Positions 46,462 to 58,149 are shown, counted from the first letter of the stretch. The stretch: DNA of 60,000 bases from Takakia lepidozioides (GCA_030704615.1 CM060733.1:622001-682000), one strand, 5' to 3'. Notes: generated by a model from the letters alone, not told the origin. Numbers and translations: made by a program.

Positions 46462-47955
46462 ATGGGTCGGGCAAGCCAAAGCGAAAGCGGAACGGCCCAA
46501 AAGATGATGATCCTGGTGAGCCCGATGGGGGCGACGTGTCACCGAAGCGGCCGTTTGAGGAAGCGACGCAGGTTTCTGAAAACGAGGCCGCTCAAGAGCG
46601 GGAGGAATCCGAGGAGTCGGAGCCCGAGGAATCCCTGAGAGCTCCGACAGACCAACAGATGTCTCCCATGCCGACAGCTTTTTGGGAAGGGTTGTTGGCG
46701 CAGTTTGGCGGGACGTTGAAAGACGTGTTGAAGGCGGCTAATGCCACTTCCGCTAAGGCAAAGTTTAAGGTAAAGCCTAAGGATCCCGACACCTTCGAGG
46801 GCGTCCGAAATCGGAAGGCACTCAACACCTGGCTCTTGGAGCTAGAGCAGTACTTCCGGGCGGCCAAGTTGAGTGACGAGGATCGGGTGGAAGTGGCTCC
46901 CACCTATTTGAGGGGCTATGCTCAACAATGGTGGCAGAAACGCCTTCACGACCGAGGTCCAAGCCCGGAAACCTTGAACTGGAGTGGGTTCAAGGAATTG
47001 ATGAAGAGACAGTTTGTGCCTCTCAACGCGTCCTGGCTTGCCCGGGACAAGATGAGGAATTTGAAGCAAACAGATGACATTCGGGGGTATGTCCAGGCTT
47101 TCAATGTGCTGTTGCTCGAAGTCGCGGACATGGCAGAACCAGAAATGGTCTTCAACTTTGTGGCGGGACTGGCCCCATGGGCCAGGCGGAAGTTGGAGGA
47201 GAAGCCACCCAAAAACTTTGAACGAGGCAATTGAGAGGGCTGAATGTTTCTTGGATGTCCCTAGGGGTGAGAGACAAGGCCGTACGGAGCTGAACCACAA
47301 GAAGACCCAGCGGGAAGGTGACTCCTTCCGACCGGAAAAGAAGTGGGATAGGCCACGCGGCGACAATGGCACGTGGAAATCGAAGGGAGGGCCTTCACAC
47401 GCCAAGGCGGCACCCGGTGCTTCGAAAAGAAAAGCGGGTGGAGCGGCTTATGGCGGACAGAAGGCGACCTTTGATGGAGTGTGTTTCAATTGCGGGGAGC
47501 CCGGGCACATGGCCAAGAAGTGCACGAAACCTCGACAATTGAACATGACTCGGGCAACCACGGAGCTGTCGGAAGATACCATCAGTCGCTTGGTGGAAGC
47601 GGTGGTCGCCAGGACTTGCAAGGTAGGCAACTATTCTTGTGAGTTGTATCAGGAAACTGGCGCCCTGCGTAAAGGGAGTCAGTTATTGTTTGTGGATGGG
47701 ATAATATCCGGAACTAACGTGTCGTTGTTGGTGGACACAGGAGCGTCGCACTCCTTCATGACGCCGGCGGCGGCGCGAAAGTTGGGACTCCCGACAAGTG
47801 ACGTGGGGGCCTCTATTGAGGTGCGTTCTGCCAAAGGAGAACCACAGATGCGACAAGGTTGGCGTTTGATGTTCCTCTTCAACTGGGGAGTTGGGAGGGA
47901 CGTGAGAACTTCACCATCTGCGAGATCGATGGAGTGGATCTCATTTTGGGGATGA
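46462..47955 (+). pseudogene. Chromovirus Gag and protease, frameshifted
   Basis: Gag starts at 46462 and shifts frame at about 46500. It then gives the acidic N-terminus and a capsid-like region (PKDPDTFEGVRNRKAL, ELEQYFRA, AQQWWQKRL, WSGFKELMKRQFVP). A second shift near 47215 leads to a basic stretch and a zinc knuckle CFNCGEPGHMAKKC (47482-47523). The aspartic protease active site LLVDTGASHSF follows at about 47726. A further shift at about 47860 leads into the next frame. Both early shifts sit at short A runs, so sequencing error is a possible alternative to mutation. Confidence 0.9.
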
Positions 47956-50900
47956 CATTTTTGAGCAAATCCGGAGCGGTCATAGATGGCCGCAAGAGAG
48001 TAGTCACGCTGCCATGTGGGAATGGTGGCGAGGCCTTACGAGTGTCGGAAACGCCCAAATCCGTGGGAGGGCGAATAAACCTTCTGTCAGCAAGGGAGTG
48101 GGCCGTGGAGGAGGCACACGAGCCCCAGTTTTTGCTTTACATTAGAGAAGTGAAAGGAGAAGGCGATGGGGAGCCGAGCCCAGATTGGATCAAGGGAATT
48201 TTGGAGAAATACCAGGATGTGATGCCGGAGGATTTACCAAGCGGCTTGCCACCGCGAAGAGGAGTTGACCACAGATTGAGGTGATACCGGGATCGGAACC
48301 GCCTGCCAAGGCACCCTACCGGTTGAGCCACAGGAGTTGGTCGAGCTGAAGACTCAGCTCAAGGATCTAATGTCAAAGGGGTACATCCGGCCGAGTAAGT
48401 CACCTTACGGAGCCCCGGTGCTATTCGCAGACAAGAAGGATGGGACGCTGCGGATGTGTGTCGATTACAGGGCTTTGAATAAGGTGACTATTAAAAACGG
48501 TACCTTTTGCCAAGGATCGACGACCTTTTCGATCGGTTGGCAGGAGCGAAGTATTTCAGCCGGATCGACTTGCGCTCCGGCTATCATCAAATTGGGTGGC
48601 GGAAGGAGATGAGGAGAAGACCGCGTGCAGGACAAGGTATGGTTCATATGAGTTCTTGGTGATGCCTTTTGGGCTCACCAATGCACCTGCGACCTTTAGC
48701 ACGCTGATGAACAGCCTTTTTCAGGAGTGGTTGGATGACTTTGTGATCGTGTACATCGACGACATCTTGGTGTACTCGAAAACAAAGGAGGAGCACCTGG
48801 AGCACCTCAAAAGGGTGTTCCAAAAGTTGCGGGAAGGGAAGCTGTATGCCAAAGCTTCAAAGTGCGAATTCGGGGTCACGAAAGTGGAGTTCTTGGGGCA
48901 TGTGATTACACAGGATGGGATCAAAATGGATGACAGAAAGGTGAGGGCGATCTTGGACTGGGAGCCTCCGACTTCGGTCCCGGGAGTGCGATCCTTCCTA
49001 GGACTCGCCTCCTATTACCGGAAGTATGTGAGAAATTTCGCCAAGATCGCGGGGCCGCTGTCAGACCTTCTGTGTAAATCCAAAGTCTGGGCATGGAACA
49101 CCTTTTGTGGCCAAGCTTTTGCTGAATTGAAGCAGCGGATGGCGGAAGCTCCAGTCTTGAAAATCCCGGAGTTCGATCGTCCGTTCGAGATTCATACAGA
49201 TGCGTCGGACTTCGCGATTGGGGGTGTACTGATGCAAGATGGACGTCCAGTGGCTTACGAAAGTAAGAAACTGAATGAAGTGGAGCGACGGTGGCCGACG
49301 CACGAGAAAAGATGAAGGCGGTGGTGCACTGTCTTGAGCTTTGGCGCCACTATGTTGGTTCCAACCCAGTGAAGGTGTTCACGGACAATGTCACGGTGAA
49401 GTATTTTGCCACGCAGCCCAAGTTGTCCCCAAAACAACTTAGGTGGCAAGATACTTTGGCGGTGTTCGACGTGGATATCCAGTACAAACCGGGACGAGAC
49501 AACGTGGTGGCCGATGCTTTAAGTAGAAAGCAGCAGCTCTTGTTGGTGTACAAGGGCGAGACGGCGCTCCAAAGGAAGATCCGGAAGGCTTGCCGGAAGG
49601 ATGAGCTGGCGAAGTCCGTGATGCAGGACTTGAGGATGGGGGTTAAATCGCAGTTCCACTTGCAAAATGGACTGCTCCGGTATAAGCAAAAACGTCTCTA
49701 CGTGCCGAAGGGAGGGATCAGAGATAGCCTCTTGAGAGAATGCCATGATAGCCCGCTTGCGGGCCACGGCGGAGCCAAGCGCACTGCGGCACTCTTGAAG
49801 AAAGAGTATTTCTGGCCCAAACTGAGGGAGGAGGCAGAGGAGTATGTCAAGACATGCACCACATGCCAACAAAACCGGAGCGAGTACAAAAAGCAAGCGG
49901 GGCTGTTACAACCCTTGCCGATTCCAGAGGGGACTTGGGAAAGCGTCTCGATGGATTTCATGACTGCTATGCCGCTGTCAAAAGGATTCGATGCAATCAT
50001 GGTGGTGGTGGATAGGTTCAGTAAAATGGGCCATTTCATCCCCACCAAGGAGACGGCAACGGCGCAGGAAACAGGGCGACTTTACTTCGCCCACGTCTTA
50101 AAGCATCATGGAGTCCCGAAGGATATTGTCTCGGACCGCGATCCAAAGTTTACGAGTAAATTTTGGAGGGCACTTTGGAAGAAGATGGGGACGAGGCTGA
50201 AGATGAGCACCGCCTTCCGACCTACGACCGACGGCCAAACAGAAAGAGTGAATTCCGTAGTGAAGCAGATCTTGCGGAATTACGTGTCGGCAGACCAAAC
50301 AGACTGGGTGGAACACTTAGACGCGGCAGAGTTCTGTTATAATAACACAGAACACTCCGCAACGGGAGTTTCCCCTTTCGTATTGGTCTATGGAAAAGCA
50401 CCTCTGGTGCCGACAAGTTGGGCCGCCCAGGACGTTGAGGAACCGGCAGTAGCGGCGGTACTGGAAGAACGCGAGCGTTTGTTGAAGCTCGCAAAGTACA
50501 ACATTGCCAAAGCTAGGAAACGGTATGAAAGGCAGGCGAATCGGAAGCGGAGGGAAGTGAAGTTTGAGGCAGGCACGGAGGTCTGGTTGAACATCAAGAA
50601 TTTCCGACTACCTCCGGAAGTGAGTCCGAAGTTCGTACCTCCGTATGCGGGACCCTTTCGCATTCGGAAGGTTATGAATGAGGATGTGTATGAATTGGAG
50701 CTGCCGGCAAACAGCAAGGTGCACCCAGTATTCCATGTCTCCCTTTTGAAGCCTTACTTCAAAGATGAAGCGCGTCCGAATCGGCATCAAGTGTTGCGTC
50801 CGCCACCTATGCTGTTGGATCATGAAAATGAACCTGAGTACGAGGTGGAGGCAATACTTAAGTCGAGGAGGTTCAAGAACCGAGAAACGGAGTATCTCGT

Positions 50901-51018
50901 CAAATGGAAGGGCTATCATCATGTGGAGGCATCTTGGGTGCGTGCCTCAGAAATGGGAAACGCATCCGAGGCGGTTGCAGCTTTCGAAGGGCGACCTCAA
51001 AAGCGGAAGAAGCGTTGA
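47859..51018 (+). pseudogene. Chromovirus Pol: RT, RNase H, integrase, chromodomain
   Basis: After the end of protease (DLILGMTFL), RT shows [27 protein letters not shown], and the catalytic YIDD (48752-48763). RNase H shows [13 protein letters not shown]. Integrase shows the His/Cys finger (CHDSPLAGHGG...CTTCQ) and DD35E residues in SMDFMTA, SDRDPKF and ERVNSV. The C-terminus holds a chromodomain (YEVEAILKSR, YLVKWKGYHHVEASW) near 50838-50945 and a basic tail. Frame breaks occur at about 48283, 48505, 48595 and 49310. The last 575 codons, from 49291, are fully open. Chromodomains steer such elements to methylated-histone chromatin. Confidence 0.92.
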
Positions 51019-51922
51019 TGGGGACATCAACCTTGGAGCGTGGGGGAGGAAATGCATGCTTAGCCCGGCTTAGCTAGCTTAGGAATCCGATTGCAAAAAC
51101 TTGTATTGTACAAAACGTGCTATAAATGAAATGGCTTCCAAATGTTGTGCGTCCTATTTTGTTTGGAATGGTGATGCATGGTATGGTTGGCTAGTGTGTA
51201 GAATGCATGCTAGCTTATAAAAGTGGGAGAGGTAAATTGGGTTAATCGTGTGTTTGCGTAGTGCCGAAATCGGGTGACCCCCATCCAAGGGGCAAGGAAA
51301 CTTGCGCCTTCTTTAGGAGTTCACGTGCTAGTGCGCACCTGGCGCGTGCGCATACTATAACTGCGCTACCGAGGGGGTTGCCTTGTAGTGCGGGCTACGT
51401 GGAAGCTACGTGCTTCCGTTCACGTACTATAATCGTGTAGCCTCGGGACGAAGTCGTAGTGCGGCTTCGGCGTGTTCCCGTACCTCAGGCCAGCATTCCA
51501 AGGCGGACCCAATTGTAGTGATTGGGGCGCACGGTTGGTTTAAGGTTATCTTCCTAGTCAAAGAGGGTTCCAGGTGAACCCTTGCTCAAGGTGATGCCAA
51601 AAGCGGCATCATGAGCGGTCGCAAGCAATGTTGTTGCAATAAGGCGATTCGATCCTCGGGGAGGATCGTTCCTTGGCCTTGAAGTAGGCCAAGAAGAGTG
51701 CACTGGGAGGAGCTTGAGAGGCTCCACCCTTGGCCGGGACTTGGAGGAAGTCGGCCGAACTAGCTAGTGGAGAGTAGAGTCAAGTGTGGGGTTTGGTTCT
51801 TTGCCATGGGACGCCATGGTACGGAAACAAACTCCTTGATGTGGGACGCCACAACTTGGATGTTCGTTTCTACAAAATGGACAAGTCGATGAGGACATCG
51901 ACTCCCTGTTGGTAGGGGTGTG
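51019..51922 (+). other. Chromovirus 3' non-coding region
   Basis: About 900 bases between the integrase stop and the 3' LTR hold no ORF of note. Words such as 'gtgcgggctacgtg' and 'actataa.cg' recur at 51345-51480. A short purine-rich 'ggtaggggtg' directly precedes the LTR and may act as the polypurine tract. Confidence 0.7.
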
Positions 51923-52643
51923 TGTCGCGGCCCTTTGCCTTGAGGGCAGGGGGTCGGGACACATGAGGGGCTGCCCCTGTGGTGGGGGCAGCGGCAGCGA
52001 TAGGTATGGGGGGCTGAAGCACCCTTGAGTGCCCAAGGCACTCAGCGGAGGCGCTCACTAGGTGGAGCCCCGCACACCGGGTTGCGGTGGGGGTGGCTCC
52101 ACAAGGGGTGGTGGTAGCTTAGCGGGACTTAGTGGGGGTGGCATAGGACTCACCATGGGGGCGGAGACCTCGTGGTGGGAGTCGTGGGGAGTCTTGGGAC
52201 TCATCACGGTCCATAGGGGCCGTGGTGAGTGGGCCAAGACTCACCGCGACTCATCACCGGGAGTCGAGGATTTTCGTGGTGGTTCGCCATAAAATGGCAT
52301 GGCTGGTTGTGAAACCCCCGCGGACAGCTACAGAAGTATATATAGGGAGTAGTAACCCCGAGAACGGTGCAAGCCCGTTGGTGACCAAAACTAGTGAGTA
52401 AGCGAGCGAGCCGGAAAGCGACCAAAGAGTGGGGAGCTGTTCCGGACTGCCAACTACCAAAGGGAATTCCCGCTGGTTCCAAATCGGTGGAGGGTTCTTT
52501 GGGAGAACAAAGGGGGACCGTTATGCCCCGGTGAGCAGCCGAAGCTCCAAGTTTGCCCGGCGGCCAGGTTGGGAGTCAGGCGCGCGCATCAAAGCGAGTA
52601 ACTATGACTTGAGGGGGAGCTTACCGAAGTGAGGTGCGCGACA
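51923..52643 (+). repeat. 3' LTR of the chromovirus
   Basis: 721 bp, matching the 5' LTR closely. It carries an extra 'gcgcgcatcaaagcgagta' segment at about 52579-52598. It is followed by the second copy of the target duplication TACTC. Confidence 0.93.
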
Positions 52644-52648
52644 TACTC

Positions 52649-54735
52649 GCAAAAACCAATTTAGTCCACTCCCCGGACTACTTGGCCAGAATTTGAGACC
52701 ATACTCACAACATTAATGCAAGAAATGACAAGAAGTGTCACTGCCACGTGCTCTACCCCTCCTGAGATCCCTCAAACCCCATGCTCCAAACAAAATGGAG
52801 GCTACCTCACTCGCACACAAAAACGCGCATGGACATCGCATACCATACGATCAGACACGCCCTCACTATCATACCTACCACCACCACTACACACCCAGGA
52901 AACAACTGGAGAATGGACCCCCGCATCGTTTGCTTAAAATCCCTCAAAATCCACCAATCACTCATCCTTCCACCTAACAATCCCCATGAAATTCCTAACT
53001 GGATAGTTGCACTCTCTGAAGCTGGAAGAGATGCCAAGAAAGCCGCGTACAACATCACTAAACAAAAAGCTACCGACAACCACAAAAAATTTGTCTCCTC
53101 CTTTAACCAACTACTACATGACCCCCCAAAAAAGCCCACAAAGCCATCTTCAATCCTGCCCTCAACCCACCTATCGACTGCATCAAACACCAACTTGGGC
53201 ACCTGCTAACTGGCCCAAAAGATATCAACTTAGAAATATGGTCACAAGCATCCTCCACCTACACACCCACAGCTACCAACTGTCTGCATCCCACTCTCCA
53301 CACTGCTCATTGCATGTGTAAAGCTAAACACTACCCATGGCATGACATAGACGGCTTCTCAATAGACAATAGAGGCTCCTACCGATCGTATCCTTGACCT
53401 CTTCACACCTGACCTCTACGAATCTTGTCTTAAAAAATATCCAAATCTAAAGCCCCAGGCCCCGATCTGATACCTTACGCTATACTTCAAGCACTAGACC
53501 CTCAACTCCATCACTTCCTTTTTAAATTTTTCCAGCTATGCTATAAACTACAATGCATACCACACACCTGGAAGCATAGTCGCACCATTTTACTCTTTAA
53601 GAAAGGTGACCCAACAGATCTTAGCAACTACAGACCCATAGCTTACCATATATAAACTATTTACTAGCACGTTAACCACCATGTTGTCCAACTATGGTGA
53701 ACAACACCGCATTCTAAGTGACCCCAAAGAAGGATTCCGAGCTATGCGTAGTACAACCCGACAAATATAATATGTAATGTCCGCCCTTGAAGACGCCAAA
53801 CTTACTAAGCAATAATATATCTCCTATATGTCGATTTTAAAAACGCCTTTGGCTCTCTATATCACGCAAGACTACTCTCTATTATGATTGATCTTAGATA
53901 CCCCATTGATGTCATCCAACTCATAAGAAACATCTACACAAACAGTACAACAGAATACTCTGGAGCATATTATGGCTCCACTCCACCGATTCCAATATTA
54001 TGAGGTATTATCCAAGGAGACCCCTTAAGCCCGTATCTCTTCATTGTATTCTTGGAACCCCTACTCAGATGGCTAGCCCGCGGCAAGCTAGGTTATCAAT
54101 ATAAAACCTCTTCAAGCGACATCTCCGCCGCAGCATACGTAGATGACCTTGCTATTCTCACACATAAACCGCAACATCTAAACAGACAAGTCACCAAATT
54201 GTTTAGATTCAACCAATGGTCAGGCATGAAACTAAGCCTACACAAATGTGCTATCACAGCCGCCACACACCACAGTTGACTCATTAAAACCTCCATCGCT
54301 TCTCACTGTAAACTATATGTCTATTACCAAAACAAACCCTTCCCCTTTCTAGGGCCGGATGAGCCATACACTTATCTAGGAATTCAATTAGTATCTTCTC
54401 TCACTTGGCACATACAGAAATAATCTACAACATCTAAACTCGCTGGCAAAAGCTTGGCCCTACTCAAATCCCCAATTGTCATTCGCCCAAAACTATCAAT
54501 TATTCAAACAGTTTTACAAACCCAAAGTCAATATGCATTCCACACTGCACCCTTCTCCCTACCAGATATAAAAAAACTCGACAAAGCGAGTATGTGGTTT
54601 ACCAGTCAGTACCCCCAATGCTCTAACGCAACTCCTAACCGATAGCTATGGTATTGGCTCAAGCCCATTAATTATTTCGTACGCCCGTACACTAGGCACA
54701 CAATTGAAAGAAGCACTAAATGATCATGGACGTTA
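52649..54735 (+). pseudogene. LINE part 2: reverse transcriptase
   Basis: Reading resumes across the gypsy site. Blocks in order are NLKAPGPDLIPYAILQALD (about 53440-53500), WKHSRTILLFKKGDPTDL, NYRPIA (about 53570-53645), YVDFKNAFGSLYHARLL (about 53825-53875), GIIQGDPLSPYLF (about 54005-54045) and AYVDDLAIL (about 54130-54160). WSGMKLSLHKC follows. Together these are the RT motifs of a non-LTR retrotransposon, with the active-site Y-V-D-D kept. Stops and frame changes lie between nearly all blocks. The frame ends EALNDHGR at about 54732, where another insertion begins. Confidence 0.85.
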
Positions 54736-56278
54736 AATATGAGCGGTGAGCGGTGAGCGGTGAGCTGGAAATCGCGAGCCCATAATATATATTATATATG
54801 ATTATGAGTAAAGATGGGTCGTCAAAACATTAAGAAATGGGACGTATTTCCGCGGATTACTGCATAACGACCCTATATCCGAGGAAGCCAAAAAATGACA
54901 ATATAAGGGACAATATAAGGGTGTAGAAAAAATAATTATAAAAAAAAAAAAAAAAAACACACTGTTGTCTGGTATGCGCCGGCGCATACGAAATATGAAG
55001 GTCAATGTCCCCTGTTTTGTAAAATATAAAAAACAAAAAATTATTTTTTAAAAACAAAACACTGTTGTCTGGTATGCGCCAGCCCATACGAAATATGAGG
55101 ACCTGTCCCCTGTTTTGGAATATATATATATATATATATAATTGAATCAAAATTTTAAGAAATAATTGTTTTCTTAAAAATACACTGTTATCTGGTATGC
55201 GCCGGGGCATACGAAATATGAGGGCCATTGTCCCCTGTTTTGTATAAATAAATATTCTTCTTTCTTATATTAAGAATTGTTTTACTTAAAAACAAAACAC
55301 TGTTGTCTGATATGCGCCGGCGCATATGAGGGCCAGTGTCCCCTGTTTTGTAAAACAAAAAATTAAAAACAAATTAAAAAAATTGTTTTTGAAAAAAATC
55401 TGTTGTCTGGTATGCGCCGGCGCATACGAAATATGAGGGCCATTGTTCCCTGTTTTGTAAAACAAAAATTAAATAATTAAATAAAAATTATGTTTTAAAA
55501 AAAAATTCTGGTATTCGCCGTCGCATAGAAATATGAGGGCCACTATCCCCTGTTTTGTAAAAACTTTTAAAAAAATTTGCTTAAAAAAAAAAAAATGTTG
55601 TCTGGTATGCGCCGGCGCATACAAAATATGAGGGCCATTGTCCCTTGTTTTGCAAGGAAAAAAAAAAAAAAAAAAAAAACCCGAGGAAACCGTTCTGAGA
55701 TTCATTCCTGCTGAGGATGGCTTGTTGTACAGGAGCTCTACGACTTTGCTTTCTTGCTAACTGCATCCGATCCTCTCAAACAATCAACCTCTAAAGATAC
55801 TGCCCACTCCACCCCTCTAGCGTCCGCCATCGTCCCTCCCTCCCTGTCTGTCCACCTCCTTGCTTGTACCGGATTTTTTCTCTCTATGATTGCATATGCA
55901 TTATTGGGTGCGTACATGTGGCGGGATTGCATACGTACGTACGTACGTCATACACACACGACGTAGCCACATTCATCTACGCATAGGACTATGCATCCAC
56001 ATCCATTATTTCATCCCGGACATCCCGGATAATGTTCCATTCAAACACAACGACATTCATCCATTTCCTAGCATGCAAGGACTTGGTATGTAAACCACGT
56101 CTAAATGGATGAAACAGATGGATGGAATGGATGTAACAAATGTCATCTGCAATGACTGAAAATGGTTAATCAATCCGCGGAAATAGGCCCTGCAAGTTCG
56201 GAATTCCATGCTGACGTGGGGTGAGCCTCTGCCGGGCTCTTGGGCTCACAGACTCATGCCTCCAGGCTCAACCCTGCT
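54736..56278. mobile_element. 1.5 kb block inserted in the LINE
   Basis: The LINE reads 'ctaaatgatcatgg.cg' at 54715-54732 and resumes with 'ctaaatgatcttgg.cg' at 56277-56293, an imperfect ~17-bp direct repeat. Within the block, TATTTCCGCGGATT (54846-54859) faces its perfect complement at about 56173-56186, suggesting terminal inverted repeats of a DNA element. It contains a 'gagcggt' quadruple repeat (about 54741-54766), a palindromic satellite (54957-55680) and, at 55900-56160, a '(acgt)n' run and 'atggatg' words. No coding region is supported. Confidence 0.6.
54957..55680. repeat. Tandem satellite, seven units with a GCGCCGGCGC palindrome
   Basis: Units begin near 54957, 55060, 55183, 55299, 55400, 55508 and 55596 (steps 88-123 bp). 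Each has 'tgttgtctggtatgcgccgg', then 'cgcatacgaaatatgaggg', 'ccattgtcccctgttttgta' and a variable A/T-rich filler. The palindrome TATGCGCCGGCGCATA is intact in three of the seven; the others differ by one to several bases. The filler varies far more than the core, so the core has been conserved or homogenised. Confidence 0.9.
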
Positions 56279-57960
56279 AAATGATCTTGGGCGCCTTGGT
56301 ATCATCTATCAGGGGCTCCTTAGATTCCTTGCCCAAAAATACAACGGTCTTCACTCATTATCATCCCTATACCCACAAGCTTGCCTACACTCCCCTACTG
56401 CGCGAACACTACTCATCATCTGTCAAATGAAAATAAGTATAAAAACTGATCTACCAGGCTACCATAACACTTCTTCACCATTGGAACGCGCATGGATCAC
56501 AAGTCATTTCCTATCACAAGTCGAACTCTCTCACCCAAAACAAAAAATTCTCATCCTCACTTACTTCAAAGAGCGCCACATTACTACCCTCACCCAACTT
56601 ATCACAGTAACAGGTCGTCGACTTTTAAGGCCAAGTGAATTCACTACTATATTCTCACGTGCTACAACCAAAACTAGTCGGTACTTACAGCACCTCCGCA
56701 CACTCTTCTGCCACCCATCCCAAGCCTGCATTCTCGATTGTGATTTCCCTTGCCCTTACTACCCACACACAGCCCAAGATCTGCTTCCTTAATATAGGAC
56801 CACCCCAACCACCTCCATTTACCAGAAGCTTTGCACATCAAACACCGTTAACACCCCCGCACCTACAGAACTTGATCCCCTCCTTCAAGTACCTGCCATG
56901 CAACAAACTATGCTAACCAGCAACTCTTCCCTAACACTAACCTCCCCAGCCAATACACGAGACACTCCCACCCCCCCCCCACTATCCCCCTCATGCCCCA
57001 CCCCCACCTCCCCACATAACTCTGATAACCTGATGTCTATGTCATTGAAGCCATACTACGTATTAAAACCCAAACGTCAATTGACGCCTTCGGGGCCACC
57101 TGTGTTGACACATACTACCATTGCAAGTGGGCCGGCTACCCTGATGAAGACAACACATAGCAAATATAAGATGATCTATTTGGCTCACACGACGATTGTG
57201 ACCCAGACCACAATCTCACCCTTCTCATCATGTTCTACAAAACCACTAACACTGACTACCTAACACATATCCACCAACAACACGCCACCCCCATCCAGCA
57301 TACAGACAATAGGTACATTCATAAGCCGATCTCGGCCCCCAACGTGCACATATGCATAACTGGATGTAACCCGGACAAAGATATCCAACATGCTCAACCA
57401 CTCATCCGCATGGGCCCCCGCCTTTCTAGTATATATGCACAAAATGGCCGCTACATAGGGCGTATCCCCAACGATAGATTAACATGGCTATGGAGCAAGT
57501 ACTCTACCCCAAAGACATACCCACAAGAGCTACTCCCACCAAAGCAAGATTTTGCCACAGAAGTATATTGGCTTATAGACTGCTGTCTCAAAGACACCCC
57601 CCCTAAAAAACCACGTTCCCTTGCACAGCTGGAAACGGCAAGCGCACATCATACTATCCCCCAAGATATTCTCGCCTTACTTGTCAAAACATTCCAAATC
57701 ATTCATTCATACTACTCCAACCCGCTAACCTGCCATATGGAACTAGATACATTTGCTAGCCCACATCACAGAGATTGTATTTTCGGAGCCATTGGTAATG
57801 CTACTCAGCATATCTGGGAGGGCCGTGGTCTCGCCCACCCTCCATCCGACCCCCTCGCTCATGAAGCTCTTCAATGGGCCAAATTCATTGCGCATTCATC
57901 TCCTTATGCCTCAACTATCCCTAATTGCAAATTTGGACGTGACGTGGCGTTGACACGTCA
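56279..57960 (+). pseudogene. LINE part 3: C-terminal region with extra domains
   Basis: From 56279 the frame continues LGRLGIIYQGLLRFLAQ and, after about 150 residues of alpha-helical sequence, reaches a Pro/Thr/Ser-rich linker (56800-57020), a chromodomain-like segment (57032-57165) and a ~230-residue C-terminal domain (57230-57957). The last part ends LDTFASPHHRDCIFGAIGN, then IWEGRGLAHPPSDP and ALQWAKFIA. That wording resembles the C-terminal 'FASP...FGA.GN...NPPY' block of PCIF1-like methyltransferase modules found in some transposons, with NPPY changed to HPPS. This assignment is tentative. A non-LTR element with this tail is unusual. Confidence 0.6.
57032..57165 (+). pseudogene. Chromodomain-like segment in the LINE
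   Basis: The plus frame reads DVYVIEAILRIKTQT, a short insertion, then YYHCKWAGYPDEDNT followed by a stop. This is the chromodomain pattern 'Y.VE.IL' ... 'Y..KW.GY....NTWE'. The stop (tag at 57158-57160) falls exactly where Trp (tgg) is expected, a one-base change. Aromatic cage positions are represented by Tyr in the first block and Trp in KWAGY. Confidence 0.65.
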
Positions 57961-58090
57961 GCGTCACGTTTGACGTCTGCGACGGACGTGCGTCACGTCA
58001 CGTCGTAAACCGACGTTACTGTACATAAATATGTTTATTTTTTTACTTTACTATTGACTATTTACTATGAGAACCGACGTGACAACCGAT
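57935..58090. promoter_or_regulatory. ACGT-dense block
   Basis: Nine ACGT cores occur in about 80 bases (57935-58016), most as TGACGT, CACGTCA or GACGTG, with two or three more by 58110. TGACGT and CACGTC are the binding words of plant bZIP factors. However, the block also resembles the TGACGT-rich ends of the element at 41481-42758 and precedes a related hairpin array. It may therefore be a transposon end and not a promoter. Confidence 0.5.
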
Positions 58091-58149
58091 GTGGCCTCAT
58101 TACGTGGACTTCATTAATTATCTCTAAAATTCATATATTATAATTTATA

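Larger units (their letters stand above)
45703..52643 (+). mobile_element. Ty3/gypsy chromovirus, 6.9 kb, inserted in the LINE
   Basis: LTRs at 45703-46406 and 51923-52643 begin TGTCGCGG and end GCGACA. The target duplication TACTC is perfect (45698-45702 and 52644-52648). The primer site TGGTATCAGAGC (46409-46420) fits initiator Met tRNA. The two LTRs differ by roughly ten substitutions plus a ~19-bp indel and a 4-bp indel, so the insertion is fairly recent. Order gag, protease, RT, RNase H, integrase, chromodomain is that of a chromovirus. Several frameshifts break the coding part. Confidence 0.95.

Noticed and set aside
51760-52482. Several ORFs in the LTRs, present in both copies
   Set aside because: LTRs are non-coding; the frames are duplicated only because the LTR is.
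52807-53202. 131-codon minus-strand ORF
   Set aside because: Antisense to LINE sequence; plus strand has the coherent LINE reading.
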